Shown here in pieces: positions 42,965 through 51,585 of a stretch of DNA of 64,000 bases. The notes below the pieces were generated by a model. That model ran no database searches. It saw nothing but the letters and a program-made list of their open reading frames with translations, and was not told the DNA's origin. Source of the DNA: JAJZGK01 sp035538795 (lineage in GTDB: Bacteria > Pseudomonadota > Alphaproteobacteria > Rhodospirillales > Magnetospirillaceae); contig DATLJS010000053.1 in assembly GCA_035538795.1 (NCBI GenBank), positions 1 through 64,000 of the forward strand, read 5' to 3'. The number at the start of each line of letters is the position of its first letter. Position 1 is the first letter of the stretch. Made by a program: the position numbers and the translations under genes.

Positions 42965-42982
42965 TATCTTGATGTGAAGATA
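42965..42982. promoter_or_regulatory. MarR operator 2
   Basis: TATCTTGATGTGAAGATA, an 18-base interrupted palindrome ending 7 bases before the EamA start codon. Centres of the two operators are 42 bp apart, four helical turns, placing the repressors on the same DNA face. Confidence 0.7.
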
Positions 42983-42989
42983 TATTGAA

Positions 42990-43847
42990 ATGCACCAACA
43001 CACACCTTCTTTGCGCGACCTTCTGCCGACCGCCTTCGCACCCCTGGTCTGGGGCAGCACCTATCTGGTGACCACGCAGACCCTGCCTTCCGACCGCCCC
43101 CTGACCGCCGCCCTGCTGCGCTGCCTGCCGGCAGGCCTGTTGTTGCTGGTCTTTTTCCGCGGCTGGCCGGGCTGGCGGTGGCTGGGCCGCTGCGCCGTGC
43201 TGTCGGTGCTGAATATCGGCCTGTTCCAGGCCTTACTGTTCATCGGCGCCTATCGTCTGCCGGGCGGCGTCGCCGCCACCTTGGGGGCGATCCAGCCCTT
43301 GCTGGTGCTGACGCTGGCCTGGCCCCTGCTGTCGATCCGTCCCACCCTGACCGCCGCCGTCGCCGGGCTGGCGGGCATGGCCGGGGTGGGATTGCTGGTG
43401 CTGACGCCGGCGGCGCGGCTGGACGGCGTCGGCATCGCCGCCTCGCTGGGTGGCGCCGTCTGCATGGCGCTGGGCTTCGTGCTGACCAAGCGCTGGAAGC
43501 CCGAAGGTCCGCTGCTGCGCTTCACCGCCTGGCAACTGACCCTGGGCGGATTGCAGCTGCTGCCCGTCGCCCTGCTGGCCGAACCGCCCCTGCCGCCGCT
43601 GTCCCTGCTCAACCTTGCCGGATACGCCTACCTCGGCCTGATCGGCACCGCCGTCGCCTATGCCCTGTGGTTCCGCGGCCTGCACCGTCTGCCGCCGTCG
43701 GCAGCCGCCAGCCTGGGGCTGCTCAGTCCGGTTTCCGCCACAGTTCTTGGCTGGGTAATGCTGGGACAAGCCTTCTCGCCGGGACAAAGCCTGGGGGCGG
43801 CGCTGGTGCTGGCCGCCGTCTGGATGGGGCAGAAAAGCCGGGGATAG
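42990..43847 (+). CDS. EamA-family (DMT superfamily) transporter
   Basis: The 285-residue protein has ten predicted membrane helices made of two EamA repeats (about 14-135 and 145-280). The N-terminal APLVWGSTYLVTTQTLP is the family's signature start. Members export amino acids, purine derivatives or other metabolites. No Shine-Dalgarno precedes the ATG and the operator is only 7 bases upstream, so the message may be leaderless or nearly so. It is divergent from, and presumably controlled by, the MarR regulator. The substrate cannot be predicted. Confidence 0.87.
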   Translation: MHQHTPSLRDLLPTAFAPLVWGSTYLVTTQTLPSDRPLTAALLRCLPAGLLLLVFFRGWPGWRWLGRCAVLSVLNIGLFQALLFIGAYRLPGGVAATLGAIQPLLVLTLAWPLLSIRPTLTAAVAGLAGMAGVGLLVLTPAARLDGVGIAASLGGAVCMALGFVLTKRWKPEGPLLRFTAWQLTLGGLQLLPVALLAEPPLPPLSLLNLAGYAYLGLIGTAVAYALWFRGLHRLPPSAAASLGLLSPVSATVLGWVMLGQAFSPGQSLGAALVLAAVWMGQKSRG

Positions 43848-43932
43848 CGCCTCCTCCTCCACTCCAGTTGCACTTGCCACGCCAACCTGCTAGGGTCCGC
43901 GCCAATTTTCCAGAAAGCTTTTGGACAGTTCC

Positions 43933-44499
43933 ATGAAGATCAACGCCAATCTTATCCGCCCCGGCAACATCATCGAGCACAACAACCGCCAGTGGGCCGT
44001 TCTGAAGACCGCCATCGTTCAGCCCGGCAAGGGCGGCGCCTTCATCACCGTCGAAATGCGCGACGTCCGCACCGGCACCAAGACCAACGAGCGTTGGCGC
44101 ACCGCCGACACCGTGGAAAAGCTGCAGGTGGACGAGAAGGACGTGACATTCCTGTTCCGCGACGGCGAGGCATTGACCTTTATGGACGCCGAAAGCTACG
44201 AACAGTTCACCGTTCCCGCCGAGATGGTCGGCGAACCCGGCGCCTTCCTGCAGGACGGCATGGCCTGCACCGTCGATCTGATCGAAGGCAGCCCGGTGTC
44301 CGTGACCGTTCCCGACAAAGTCACCTGCCAGGTGGTCGAGGCCGATCCGGTGGTGAAGGGGCAGACCGCCGCCTCCTCCTATAAGCCCGGCATTCTGGAC
44401 AACGGCGTGCGCGTCATGATCCCGCCCTTCATCGAGGCCGGCACCCGCATCGTCGTCAACACCGCCGACGCCACCTACTCCGAGCGGGCCAAGGATTAA
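43933..44499 (+). CDS. efp: Elongation factor P
   Basis: EF-P (188 residues) rescues ribosomes stalled at polyproline. The modification site is Lys33 in the loop QPGKGGAF, equivalent to Lys34 in E. coli, the target of EpmA/EpmB encoded nearby. Three beta-barrel domains are complete, ending NTADATYSERAKD. The ATG beginning MKINANLIRPGN was chosen. The stop codon overlaps the ATG of the following phosphatase gene (TAATG). Several polyproline-rich proteins are encoded next door (OmpA-domain protein, adenylate cyclase). Confidence 0.96.
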   Translation: MKINANLIRPGNIIEHNNRQWAVLKTAIVQPGKGGAFITVEMRDVRTGTKTNERWRTADTVEKLQVDEKDVTFLFRDGEALTFMDAESYEQFTVPAEMVGEPGAFLQDGMACTVDLIEGSPVSVTVPDKVTCQVVEADPVVKGQTAASSYKPGILDNGVRVMIPPFIEAGTRIVVNTADATYSERAKD

Positions 44500-45290
44500 T
44501 GCAGGGCTCAGCTCTCATCAACGTGATGACCGGCGCCGCCCGCAAAGCGGCGCGCGGTCTTTTGCGTGACTTCGGCGAGGTGGAGCAGCTTCAGGTTTCC
44601 AAGAAGGGACCGGGCGACTTCGTCTCGGCCGCGGATCACCGGGTTGAGAAAATCCTGGTGCAGGAACTGAAGAAGGCCCGCCCCGATTATGGCTTCCTTC
44701 TTGAAGAAGGCGGCGTTATCGAAGGCAACGACCCCACGGTTCAGTGGGTGATTGATCCATTGGACGGCACCACGAACTTCCTGCATTCCATTCCCCATTT
44801 CGCCATTTCCATCGGTCTGGTGAAGGACGGCGAGCCTTGGGCCGGCGTCATCTATCAGCCGCTGACCGACGAGATGTTCTGGGCTGAAAAAGGCAAGGGC
44901 TGCTTCGTCAACGAACGCCGCCTGCGCGTTTCGGCGCGCCGTAAGCTGGACGAATCGGTGATCGCCACCGGCATCCCCCATCAGGGCCGTCCCGAACATG
45001 GCCGCGTGCTGAAACAGTTGCGCCAGGTCATGGCCAATTCCGCCGGGGTCCGCCGTTTCGGCGCCGCCTCGCTGGATCTGGCCTATGTCGCCGCCGGCCG
45101 TTATGAAGGCTATTGGGAAATCGGCCTGAAGCCTTGGGACATCGCCGCCGGCATCATCATGGTGCGCGAGGCGGGCGGTTACGTCAGCGACCTGGACGGC
45201 AGCAACAACATGCTGGAATCCGGCAACATCCTGGCCGCCAACGACCAATTGCATGTGCCGCTCGGCACATTGCTGCGTTCGGTCGACTGA
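44499..45290 (+). CDS. suhB: Inositol-1-monophosphatase family protein
   Basis: A 263-residue magnesium-dependent sugar/inositol phosphatase. The metal site is seen as EEGG (in GFLLEEGGV), the motif VIDPLDGTTNFLHSIPHFAI, and the C-terminal GLKPWDIAAGIIMVREAGG, where the last metal-binding Asp lies. In enterobacteria SuhB also acts with Nus factors in rRNA antitermination; whether this one does is unknown. Its start overlaps the stop of efp, so the two are translationally coupled. Confidence 0.93.
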   Translation: MQGSALINVMTGAARKAARGLLRDFGEVEQLQVSKKGPGDFVSAADHRVEKILVQELKKARPDYGFLLEEGGVIEGNDPTVQWVIDPLDGTTNFLHSIPHFAISIGLVKDGEPWAGVIYQPLTDEMFWAEKGKGCFVNERRLRVSARRKLDESVIATGIPHQGRPEHGRVLKQLRQVMANSAGVRRFGAASLDLAYVAAGRYEGYWEIGLKPWDIAAGIIMVREAGGYVSDLDGSNNMLESGNILAANDQLHVPLGTLLRSVD

Positions 45291-45387
45291 ACACAAGAAG
45301 TAGGGCGGCGGCAAACAAGTTGTCGCTGCCCGCCCCTTCATGTAGTTTGAGCGGGTTCAAATTCTGACCGCCTTTGGGGGAATAACG

Positions 45388-46524
45388 GTGAGCGGGAAGC
45401 ACACGGGATTTCTGTTGGCGCTGGCAATGGTTCTGGCCATGCAAACGCCTGCCCATGCTCAGGTGGTTGTCGGCGGCGACGGCCGCCCCCAGACCGAGAT
45501 CAATCAGTCCGTTTTGGACCGCCTCGGTCCCCCCATCACCCTTTCCGACATGTTCCTGGGCCGCGTTCCCGTGGCTCCGGCGGCGTTCGTCACGCCCCAG
45601 GCCGCGCCCGTGGCGAAAAGCCTGCGCAAGCCCAGGGCCGAGGCCAAGCCCGCCGCCAAGCCCCATAAGGGCACGGTGACCGTGACGGTTCCCAAGACCG
45701 ACAAGCCCATTCCCACGGTGAAGCCCGAAGCGGTGAAGGCGGAAACGCCAGCCCCGGCGCCTGTCGCCGTCAAGGACGATACGCCGGTTCCCGCTCCGAC
45801 GAAAACCGCCGACGCCGTTCCGGCGAAAATCACCGAGGCCGTTCCGGCGAAAACCGCCGAGGCCGCCCCTGCCAGCCCGCCGCCCGCCGCTGCACCGGCT
45901 GCCACGCCCAAGGCTCCGCCCGCCGTCGCCGACAAGCCTGCGGAAAAGCCCGCTTCCGCGCCGGTAGCGGCGGCCGCGCCGACGCAGCTGACGCCGGAAC
46001 CCACGCCGACGCCCGCTCCCGCTCCGGCGCCGGTCGTTGCCGCCGCTCCGCCGCCGGCTCCAGCCGCCCCGGTTGCCCCTGCCGCCCCCGTGGCGCAGAC
46101 CCCGCCCCCGGCACCGCCGGTTGTCTCGTCGGTTCCCGCCGCTCCGGCTCTGGCTCCCGCGCCGCAGCAGGCCACGGCTCCGGTGCCCGCCGCCTCGCCG
46201 GTCGGACTGGGCGATGGCGGCACCACCATCGCCTTCGACAAGGACAGCGCTCATCTGCCGGCCTCGTCCCTGGCGCCCCTGGCCGGTCTGGCCAAGCGCA
46301 TGGCCAGCGACGACAGCCTGTTGCTGCAGCTGATGGCTTATGCCAGCGGCGACGACGACAGCGCCGGCAAGGCCCGCCGCCTGTCCCTGTCCCGCGCTTT
46401 GGCCGTCCGCAGCTACCTGATGGACCAGGGCGTGCTGACCACCCGCATGGAAGTGCGCGCCCTGGGCAACAAGGTTCCCGACGGTCAGGCCGACCGCGTC
46501 GATGTGGTGCTGCAAAAGCGATAA
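45388..46524 (+). CDS. Secreted Pro/Ala-rich protein with C-terminal OmpA-like domain
   Basis: The 378-residue product has a signal peptide (to about AHAQ, residue 25), then some 240 residues of low-complexity Pro/Ala/Lys sequence, and an OmpA-like domain in the last 105 residues (TIAFDKDSAHLPASSLAPLA, SLSRALAVRSYLMDQGV). The usual Asp/Arg pair that binds peptidoglycan is only partly recognisable (QADRVDVVLQ). The long Pro-rich spacer suggests a periplasm-spanning protein. GTG start with GGGGGA upstream. It precedes a TolQ/MotA-like and a MotB-like gene in the same direction, and polyproline stretches would require the nearby EF-P. Confidence 0.78.
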   Translation: MSGKHTGFLLALAMVLAMQTPAHAQVVVGGDGRPQTEINQSVLDRLGPPITLSDMFLGRVPVAPAAFVTPQAAPVAKSLRKPRAEAKPAAKPHKGTVTVTVPKTDKPIPTVKPEAVKAETPAPAPVAVKDDTPVPAPTKTADAVPAKITEAVPAKTAEAAPASPPPAAAPAATPKAPPAVADKPAEKPASAPVAAAAPTQLTPEPTPTPAPAPAPVVAAAPPPAPAAPVAPAAPVAQTPPPAPPVVSSVPAAPALAPAPQQATAPVPAASPVGLGDGGTTIAFDKDSAHLPASSLAPLAGLAKRMASDDSLLLQLMAYASGDDDSAGKARRLSLSRALAVRSYLMDQGVLTTRMEVRALGNKVPDGQADRVDVVLQKR

Positions 46525-46599
46525 GGGCGGAACGCCTCATTATCGCCATTGTTGCACCGCATCATCCGATACCAGCGCCGATGGTGGGACGAATCGAAC

Positions 46600-47781
46600 A
46601 TGAGCATGCCACGCCGTTTCCTTATCCGCATGGCAGTCTTTCTGCTGGTGGTGGCCGGAGTTGTCGCCAGCCTGCATGACGGGCTGCAACACGCCTTCGA
46701 CAACAATGTGGGGCTGAATAGCCTGATCCTGGGCGTTCTGCTGGTGGGCGTCATCCTGAACTTCCGGCAAGTCGCCATGCTGACCCGCGAAGTCGCCTGG
46801 GTCGAGGAATGCCGCCGCGGCGGCCCCATCACCTCGTCCACCAGCCCGCGTCTTCTCGCCCCCCTGGCGACCATGCTCGGCGAACGCCGCGACCGCTTCA
46901 ACCTGACGCCCCTGGCCCTGCGCTCGCTGCTGGACGGCCTGAATTCGCGCCTGGACGAATCCCGCGAGATCGCCCATTACTTCACCGGTCTGATGATTTT
47001 CCTCGGTCTCCTGGGCACCTTTTGGGGCCTGTCGCAGACCGTCGGCTCCATCGGCGACGTGATCCGCAGCCTGACCATTTCCGGCGACGACGTGCAAGGC
47101 GCCTTCGCCACCCTGAAGCAAGGCCTCGACGCTCCGTTGAGCGGCATGGGCACCGCCTTTTCCACCTCGCTGATCGGTCTGTCCGGCTCCCTGGTGCTGG
47201 GCTTCCTCGATTTGCAGGCTGGACAGGCCCAGAACGCCTTCTACAACGATCTGGAAGAATGGCTGTCCAGCCAGACCCGCATCGGCGGCGGCAACGCCAT
47301 GCCCACCGCCGAGCCCGGCGAAAGCGGCAGCGGCCAGCCGGTGCCGGCCTATATCCAGGCCCTGCTGGAACAGACCGCCGACAGCCTGGACAATCTTCAG
47401 CGCACCATGGCCCGTGGCGAGGAAGGACGGATTTCCGCCAACACCAACATGCGCGCCCTGACCGACCGCCTGTCGGCCCTGGCCGATTCCATGAAGACCG
47501 AGCAAAGCCTGATGCTCAAGCTGGCGGAAAACCAGTTGGAGATGAAACCGCTGCTGGCCCGCATGGCGGAAGTCAAGGCCGCTCCGGCCATCGACGACAC
47601 CACCCGCAACCATATCCGCAACATCGACTTGACCCTGACCCGTCTGGCCGAGGACATGACGCGGGGACGCGACGAGGTGGTGCGCGACATGCGCGGCGAA
47701 TTCCGTTTCCTGGCCCGCACCATCGCCGCCTTGGCCGAGGGCGAGACGGAACCGGCGCCCACCAGCTTCCGGGAGCCTTAA
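46600..47781 (+). CDS. MotA/TolQ/ExbB-like proton-channel protein with long C-terminal helix
   Basis: From the chosen ATG the product has 393 residues. Membrane segments appear at about 8-25, 38-55, 140-160 and 195-215; the last two, YFTGLMIFLGLLGTFWGLSQ and AFSTSLIGLSGSLVLGFLD, match the TolQ/ExbB/MotA channel signature. The C-terminal 160 residues are predicted helical and extend into the cytoplasm, longer than in TolQ or ExbB. With the MotB-like gene 3 bp downstream it should form a proton-driven stator-like unit. Proteins of this form are sometimes labelled ZorA-like. No defence genes accompany it here. Confidence 0.8.
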   Translation: MSMPRRFLIRMAVFLLVVAGVVASLHDGLQHAFDNNVGLNSLILGVLLVGVILNFRQVAMLTREVAWVEECRRGGPITSSTSPRLLAPLATMLGERRDRFNLTPLALRSLLDGLNSRLDESREIAHYFTGLMIFLGLLGTFWGLSQTVGSIGDVIRSLTISGDDVQGAFATLKQGLDAPLSGMGTAFSTSLIGLSGSLVLGFLDLQAGQAQNAFYNDLEEWLSSQTRIGGGNAMPTAEPGESGSGQPVPAYIQALLEQTADSLDNLQRTMARGEEGRISANTNMRALTDRLSALADSMKTEQSLMLKLAENQLEMKPLLARMAEVKAAPAIDDTTRNHIRNIDLTLTRLAEDMTRGRDEVVRDMRGEFRFLARTIAALAEGETEPAPTSFREP

Positions 47782-47784
47782 GGC

Positions 47785-48864
47785 ATGGCGGCCTTGTCGG
47801 GCCGACGCAGGCGCGGCGGCATCAACATCTGGCCGGGCTTCGTCGACGCCCTGGCGTCGCTGTTGCTGGTCATCATCTTCGTGCTGCTGGTTTTCGTGCT
47901 GACCCAGTTCTATCTGGGACAGGTGTTGTCGGGACGTGACAAGACCATCTCGAACCTGTCCAAGCAGCTCAACGAACTGACCGTGCAGCTGGACACCGAG
48001 AAATCCGCCAGCGCCGAGTTGAAGGTCAATCTGGGCAAGGCTCAGGACGAGCTGCAATCCGTCACCGCCGACCGTGACCGCCTGCAGGTGGAAGCCGGCA
48101 AGGTGGCCATGCTGCAAAACGACCTGGACGCCCTGAACGCCTTGAAGGCCGAGCTTGAGAAAAAGGTCGCCGAACTGGGTGCCAAAGCCGATCAGGCCCA
48201 GGGCCAAATCCAGCTTGAGCACAAGATTTCCGAAGACGCCCGCGCCCAGGCCGCCCTACTGAATCAGCAACTGGAGGCCATGAAGCAGGAACTGGCCAAG
48301 ATTTCCCAGGCCTTGAACGCTTCGGAAACCCTGTCCGCCGATCAGAAAGTGCAGATCGCCGACCTGGGCAAGCGCCTGAATTCAGCCCTGGCCAGCAAGG
48401 TCGAGGAACTGGCCCGCTATCGTTCCGAATTTTTCGGCCGTCTGCGCAAGCTGCTGGGCGACCATCCCGGCGTGCGCATCGAAGGCGACCGTTTCGTCTT
48501 CCAGTCGGAACTGCTGTTCGCCAGCGGCTCGGCGGACTTGGGCGACAACGGCCGCGCCCAATTGGCCCAGTTGGCGAAAAGCATCAACGAATTGACCCGG
48601 CAGATCCCACCCGACATCAACTGGGTGCTGCGGATCGACGGCCACACCGACCGCCAGCCCATCAAGAGCAGCCGCTTCGCCTCGAACTGGGAATTGTCCA
48701 CTGCCCGCGCCGTGTCGGTGGTGAAGTTCCTGGCCAGCCAGGGCCTGCCGCAGGATCATCTGGCCGCCGCCGGGTTCGGCGAATTTCAGCCCATCGACAA
48801 GGCCGACACTCCCGACGCCTACGCCAAGAACCGCCGCATCGAAATCCGCATGGATCAGAAATAA
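47785..48864 (+). CDS. MotB-like coiled-coil protein with OmpA peptidoglycan-binding domain
   Basis: This 359-residue partner has one membrane helix (about 16-44, FVDALASLLLVIIFVLLVFVLTQF) containing the Asp (in FVDALAS) that carries protons in MotB/ExbD/TolR. A long coiled coil follows (about 50-215, heptad-rich in Leu/Lys/Glu), then an OmpA-like domain (about 235-359) with the peptidoglycan site DGHTDRQPI and NRRIEIRM. The coiled coil is far longer than the plug region of MotB. It is 3 bp from the TolQ-like gene and probably anchors the pair to the cell wall. Confidence 0.85.
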   Translation: MAALSGRRRRGGINIWPGFVDALASLLLVIIFVLLVFVLTQFYLGQVLSGRDKTISNLSKQLNELTVQLDTEKSASAELKVNLGKAQDELQSVTADRDRLQVEAGKVAMLQNDLDALNALKAELEKKVAELGAKADQAQGQIQLEHKISEDARAQAALLNQQLEAMKQELAKISQALNASETLSADQKVQIADLGKRLNSALASKVEELARYRSEFFGRLRKLLGDHPGVRIEGDRFVFQSELLFASGSADLGDNGRAQLAQLAKSINELTRQIPPDINWVLRIDGHTDRQPIKSSRFASNWELSTARAVSVVKFLASQGLPQDHLAAAGFGEFQPIDKADTPDAYAKNRRIEIRMDQK

Positions 48865-48884
48865 AGGAAACCGCCCCGCGCCTT

Positions 48885-48940
48885 TACAAACTGATGGCGA
48901 CGCCCGTCGCCCCTACAGACTGATGACGACACCCGTCGCC
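48885..48940. repeat. Imperfect 27-bp tandem duplication at the 3' end of cyaY
   Basis: Bases 48885-48911 and 48914-48940 match at 24 of 27 positions, with a 2-base spacer (period 29). The second copy encodes the last residues of CyaY; the first lies beyond its stop codon. Confidence 0.85.
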
Positions 48941-49245
48941 GCCGACAATTCGGCAGCCAGCAGGGTCAGCAGGCTTTCGCCGCCGCCACGGGTCGACAGC
49001 CAGGCGCCGGCCGCTTCCACATACTGAAAATGCCAGGCGCCGCTGGCCGGCGAACTAAGCCAGATCTGCGACAGATGGGCGTTCTTGTTGATGATGTACT
49101 GGCGACGGTCCGGCAGGACGATGGTCAGGATTTCCGCCTGGATGTCGGCATCCACCTCGTCCCCCGCCGCTTCGTCGACCACGTCCAGGATGTGGGCCAG
49201 AACCGCATCGGCCAGATGGTGGAAGCGGGTATCGTCGCTGCTCAT
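48913..49245 (-). CDS. cyaY: Frataxin-like iron donor protein CyaY
   Basis: The 110-residue protein fits bacterial frataxin: an acidic first helix (FHHLADAVLAHILDVVDEAA), strand-turn DADIQAEILTIVLPDRRQYIINKNAHLSQIWLSSP (key parts QYIINKN and QIWLSSP), then GAWHF and a C-terminal helix. Frataxin binds iron and modulates iron-sulfur cluster assembly by IscS. No isc genes are nearby. It is convergent with the MotB-like gene and its end has been partly duplicated downstream of the stop. Confidence 0.88.
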   Translation of the reverse strand: MSSDDTRFHHLADAVLAHILDVVDEAAGDEVDADIQAEILTIVLPDRRQYIINKNAHLSQIWLSSPASGAWHFQYVEAAGAWLSTRGGGESLLTLLAAELSAATGVVISL

Positions 49246-49378
49246 GATGGGCTGTCGCCTCCCTGAAAAAGGTGCTGGTTATTTGGTCCTTTGCCCGTCT
49301 GCGGTCAAGAGACGAGTCAGGGCTTGCAACCGCCGCTCGGCTAGTTTATATACGCCGCTTCAGTTTTGGAGCATGGAA

Positions 49379-49600
49379 ATGAAGCAGGATATTCACCCCG
49401 ACTATCACGAGATCACCGTGATCATGACCGACGGCACCGAGTTCAAGACCCGCTCGACCATGGGCAAAGAGGGTGAAGTTCTCCGCCTCGACATCGATCC
49501 TAAGTCCCATCCCGCCTGGACCGGCGTGCATCGTCTGATGGACACCGGAGGCCAGCTGGCCAAGTTCAACAAGCGTTTCGCCGGTATCGGCCTGAAGTAA
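49379..49600 (+). CDS. rpmE: 50S ribosomal protein L31 (cysteine-less form)
   Basis: A 73-residue L31 beginning MKQDIHPDYHEITVIMTDGT and containing LDIDPKSHPAWTG. It has no CxxC zinc ligands, so it is the zinc-independent form common in alphaproteobacteria. The ATG was selected because GGAG lies 7 bases upstream; an ATG two codons earlier is too close to it. Transcribed alone, followed by a stable hairpin. Confidence 0.95.
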   Translation: MKQDIHPDYHEITVIMTDGTEFKTRSTMGKEGEVLRLDIDPKSHPAWTGVHRLMDTGGQLAKFNKRFAGIGLK

Positions 49601-49678
49601 GAAACCGCTTCGGAGCGCCTGAACGGGCTAGGAAAATCCTGCCCACTGTTCAGACGTTGACGCTTGATGTATCTGTTA

Positions 49679-49711
49679 GAGCGCGCCACGCCCCCTGGGG
49701 CTGGCGCGCTC
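49679..49711 (+). terminator. Stable hairpin after rpmE, possible terminator
   Basis: GAGCGCGCCA pairs with TGGCGCGCTC around an inner GCCCC/GGGGC stem. There is no proper T run after it, so termination is not certain. Confidence 0.5.
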
Positions 49712-49773
49712 GGCGTTTGGGCCCCATATGAAGCTCGAACAATGCTCGTCGAAAGGCTTTCCGCGTAGGTTCC

Positions 49774-51585
49774 ATGGCAGGCGCAGTCGTCACCCACTAT
49801 GAAGTCTATGCCCTGGACGGTCAGCGCTGGGTTCTGCACGCGCGCTTCCACGGGTCGGAAAAGGAAGCTTCGGTCGAAGAAGCCAAGCGGGTCGAACGCA
49901 CCGTCGGCGTCGCCGCCAAGGTCGTGCGCGAAGTCTATCACCCCGGCAACAACCGGGCCGAAGAGCAGATCATCTATATCAGCGACAAATCCCTGCGCGA
50001 GGCTTCGGCCAAACGGCTGACCCCGATATCCCGCAGCGGCGGCCGCGGCGGCGTCATCGGCGGCAACGACGACTTCCTGTCTCCGGATCCGACCGCCAGC
50101 GATATCCCCGCCACCCGCCGCGCCAAGGCCGCCCAGTCCATGGGATTGCTGCTGAAGCTGACCATCGTCATCAGCGTCGCCCTGGTCGTCGCCGGAGCCG
50201 TCACCGGCATCGTCTCGACCGTGCTGGACAAATATCCGCAGTTCGCCGTGCAGATGAGCGACTCCGCTCTCTCTCTGCTGATGTTCTCGTCTTTCGTGCT
50301 GTCGTTCCTGATGACCGCCGTGCCTTTGGCCATGAGCCTGATCAATTGGCAAGACGGCGGGTCGTCCCGCCGCCCGCGCGCCGAAGACCGCGCGCCGACC
50401 ACTCCCCGCCCGCTCTCCCGTCCCGTCGCCGCCAGCAGCCGCTCGGCGGCAAGCGGCGAGCCGGCGCCGCCGATGGAACCGCCGACGGAGGCTCCGCTGC
50501 TGCCTCCCGACGCCAACCTGCCCGACGACGTCGAGGATATCCGTCCCGATCTGGAAACCAGCGACTTGCTGCAAGACGATTTCGAGGGCATTCCCGACCT
50601 GCCGCCGCCGGAAGCGGCATTGATGCCGCCGCCGGAACCCGAAAAGGACGAAGCCACCCGCCGCGCCGAAATGATGGCGACGTTCCGCAATCAGTTGATG
50701 CAGTTCCTGACCGGCCTTTTGAACGCCATCAAGGCCAACCGGCCGCAACTGGACGCCTACAATAAATTCGGCCTGGATCTGATGCTGGCCGGCGCCGTCG
50801 AAATGGTCGGCAGCCAGAACCACCTGGAAGGACCGGACAAGCGGGAATTGCTGTCGGCCACTATCGAATCCATGGGCACCAAGCCGGAAATCGCCCGCGC
50901 CTTTGCCCACAAGGTCGACGAATATCTGGTGGAACAGCGCTATATGGTGATGATCCAGTCGGGCCGGTCGGCCATGGAGAACTTTCTCGCCGGCGCCGAC
51001 AGTTCCGCCGATCTGATCGGCAGCGCCCTGGACAGCTGGAACAAGCCGCAAAGCCAGCAGAGCGCGCCGCGCATCGTCACCGTGCTGTTCACCGACATGG
51101 TCGGCTCGACCGACATGACCCAGGCCCAGGGCGATCAGGCCGCCCAGACCGTGGTCCGCCGCCACAACACCATCGTGCGCGCCGCCTTGGCCCAATATTC
51201 GGGCAAGGAGGTCAAGCATACCGGCGACGGCATCATGGCCTCGTTCGTCAGCGCCGTGAACGGCGTCGAGGCGGCGGTCGCCATCCAGAAATCGATCGCC
51301 GCCCATAACCTGAAGCACGCCGACCAGACGCTGCACCTGCGCATCGGCATGAACGCCGGCGAACCCATCGAGGAAGAAGACGATCTATTCGGCAGCACGG
51401 TCCAATTGGCCGCCCGCGTCTGCGCCAAATCGGACACCGACCAGATTCTCTGCACCAACGTCGTGCGGGAGTTGTCCAGCGGCAAGAACTTCGAGTTCTC
51501 AAGCCAGGGCAAGTTCGAACTGAAGGGCTTCCGGGATCAGATGGAGCTGTTCGAGATCAATTGGAAGGGACGGAAGAAAGGCTGA
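49774..51585 (+). CDS. Membrane-anchored class III adenylate cyclase
   Basis: The 603-residue protein starts with a soluble region (1-100), two membrane helices (about 123-147 and 163-187), a disordered Pro/Glu/Asp-rich stretch (about 195-290), a helical region (295-420) and a C-terminal cyclase catalytic domain (about 425-595). Metal-binding Asp residues are in VLFTDMVGSTDMT and HTGDGIMASF; the purine-selecting Lys is in EVKHTGDG, favouring ATP. The transition-state Arg is in QLAARVC, but the usual Asn before it is Gln. The first 100 residues are not a domain I recognise. The gene end overlaps the convergent rcdA gene by 29 bp. Confidence 0.87.
   Translation: MAGAVVTHYEVYALDGQRWVLHARFHGSEKEASVEEAKRVERTVGVAAKVVREVYHPGNNRAEEQIIYISDKSLREASAKRLTPISRSGGRGGVIGGNDDFLSPDPTASDIPATRRAKAAQSMGLLLKLTIVISVALVVAGAVTGIVSTVLDKYPQFAVQMSDSALSLLMFSSFVLSFLMTAVPLAMSLINWQDGGSSRRPRAEDRAPTTPRPLSRPVAASSRSAASGEPAPPMEPPTEAPLLPPDANLPDDVEDIRPDLETSDLLQDDFEGIPDLPPPEAALMPPPEPEKDEATRRAEMMATFRNQLMQFLTGLLNAIKANRPQLDAYNKFGLDLMLAGAVEMVGSQNHLEGPDKRELLSATIESMGTKPEIARAFAHKVDEYLVEQRYMVMIQSGRSAMENFLAGADSSADLIGSALDSWNKPQSQQSAPRIVTVLFTDMVGSTDMTQAQGDQAAQTVVRRHNTIVRAALAQYSGKEVKHTGDGIMASFVSAVNGVEAAVAIQKSIAAHNLKHADQTLHLRIGMNAGEPIEEEDDLFGSTVQLAARVCAKSDTDQILCTNVVRELSSGKNFEFSSQGKFELKGFRDQMELFEINWKGRKKG

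Noticed and set aside
45490..46230. Low-complexity Pro/Ala region as a possible frameshifted or non-coding stretch
   Set aside because: The frame is continuous from a signal peptide to an OmpA-like domain; Pro/Ala linkers are normal for periplasm-spanning proteins.
46600..48864. Zorya-type anti-phage system (ZorAB)
   Set aside because: The motor-like pair is present but no ZorC, ZorD or ZorE gene lies near; neighbours are housekeeping genes, so defence is not supported.
49405..51336. 643-codon minus-strand frame opposite rpmE and the cyclase gene
   Set aside because: Covers two well-supported genes and has low-complexity Arg/Gln/His sequence.
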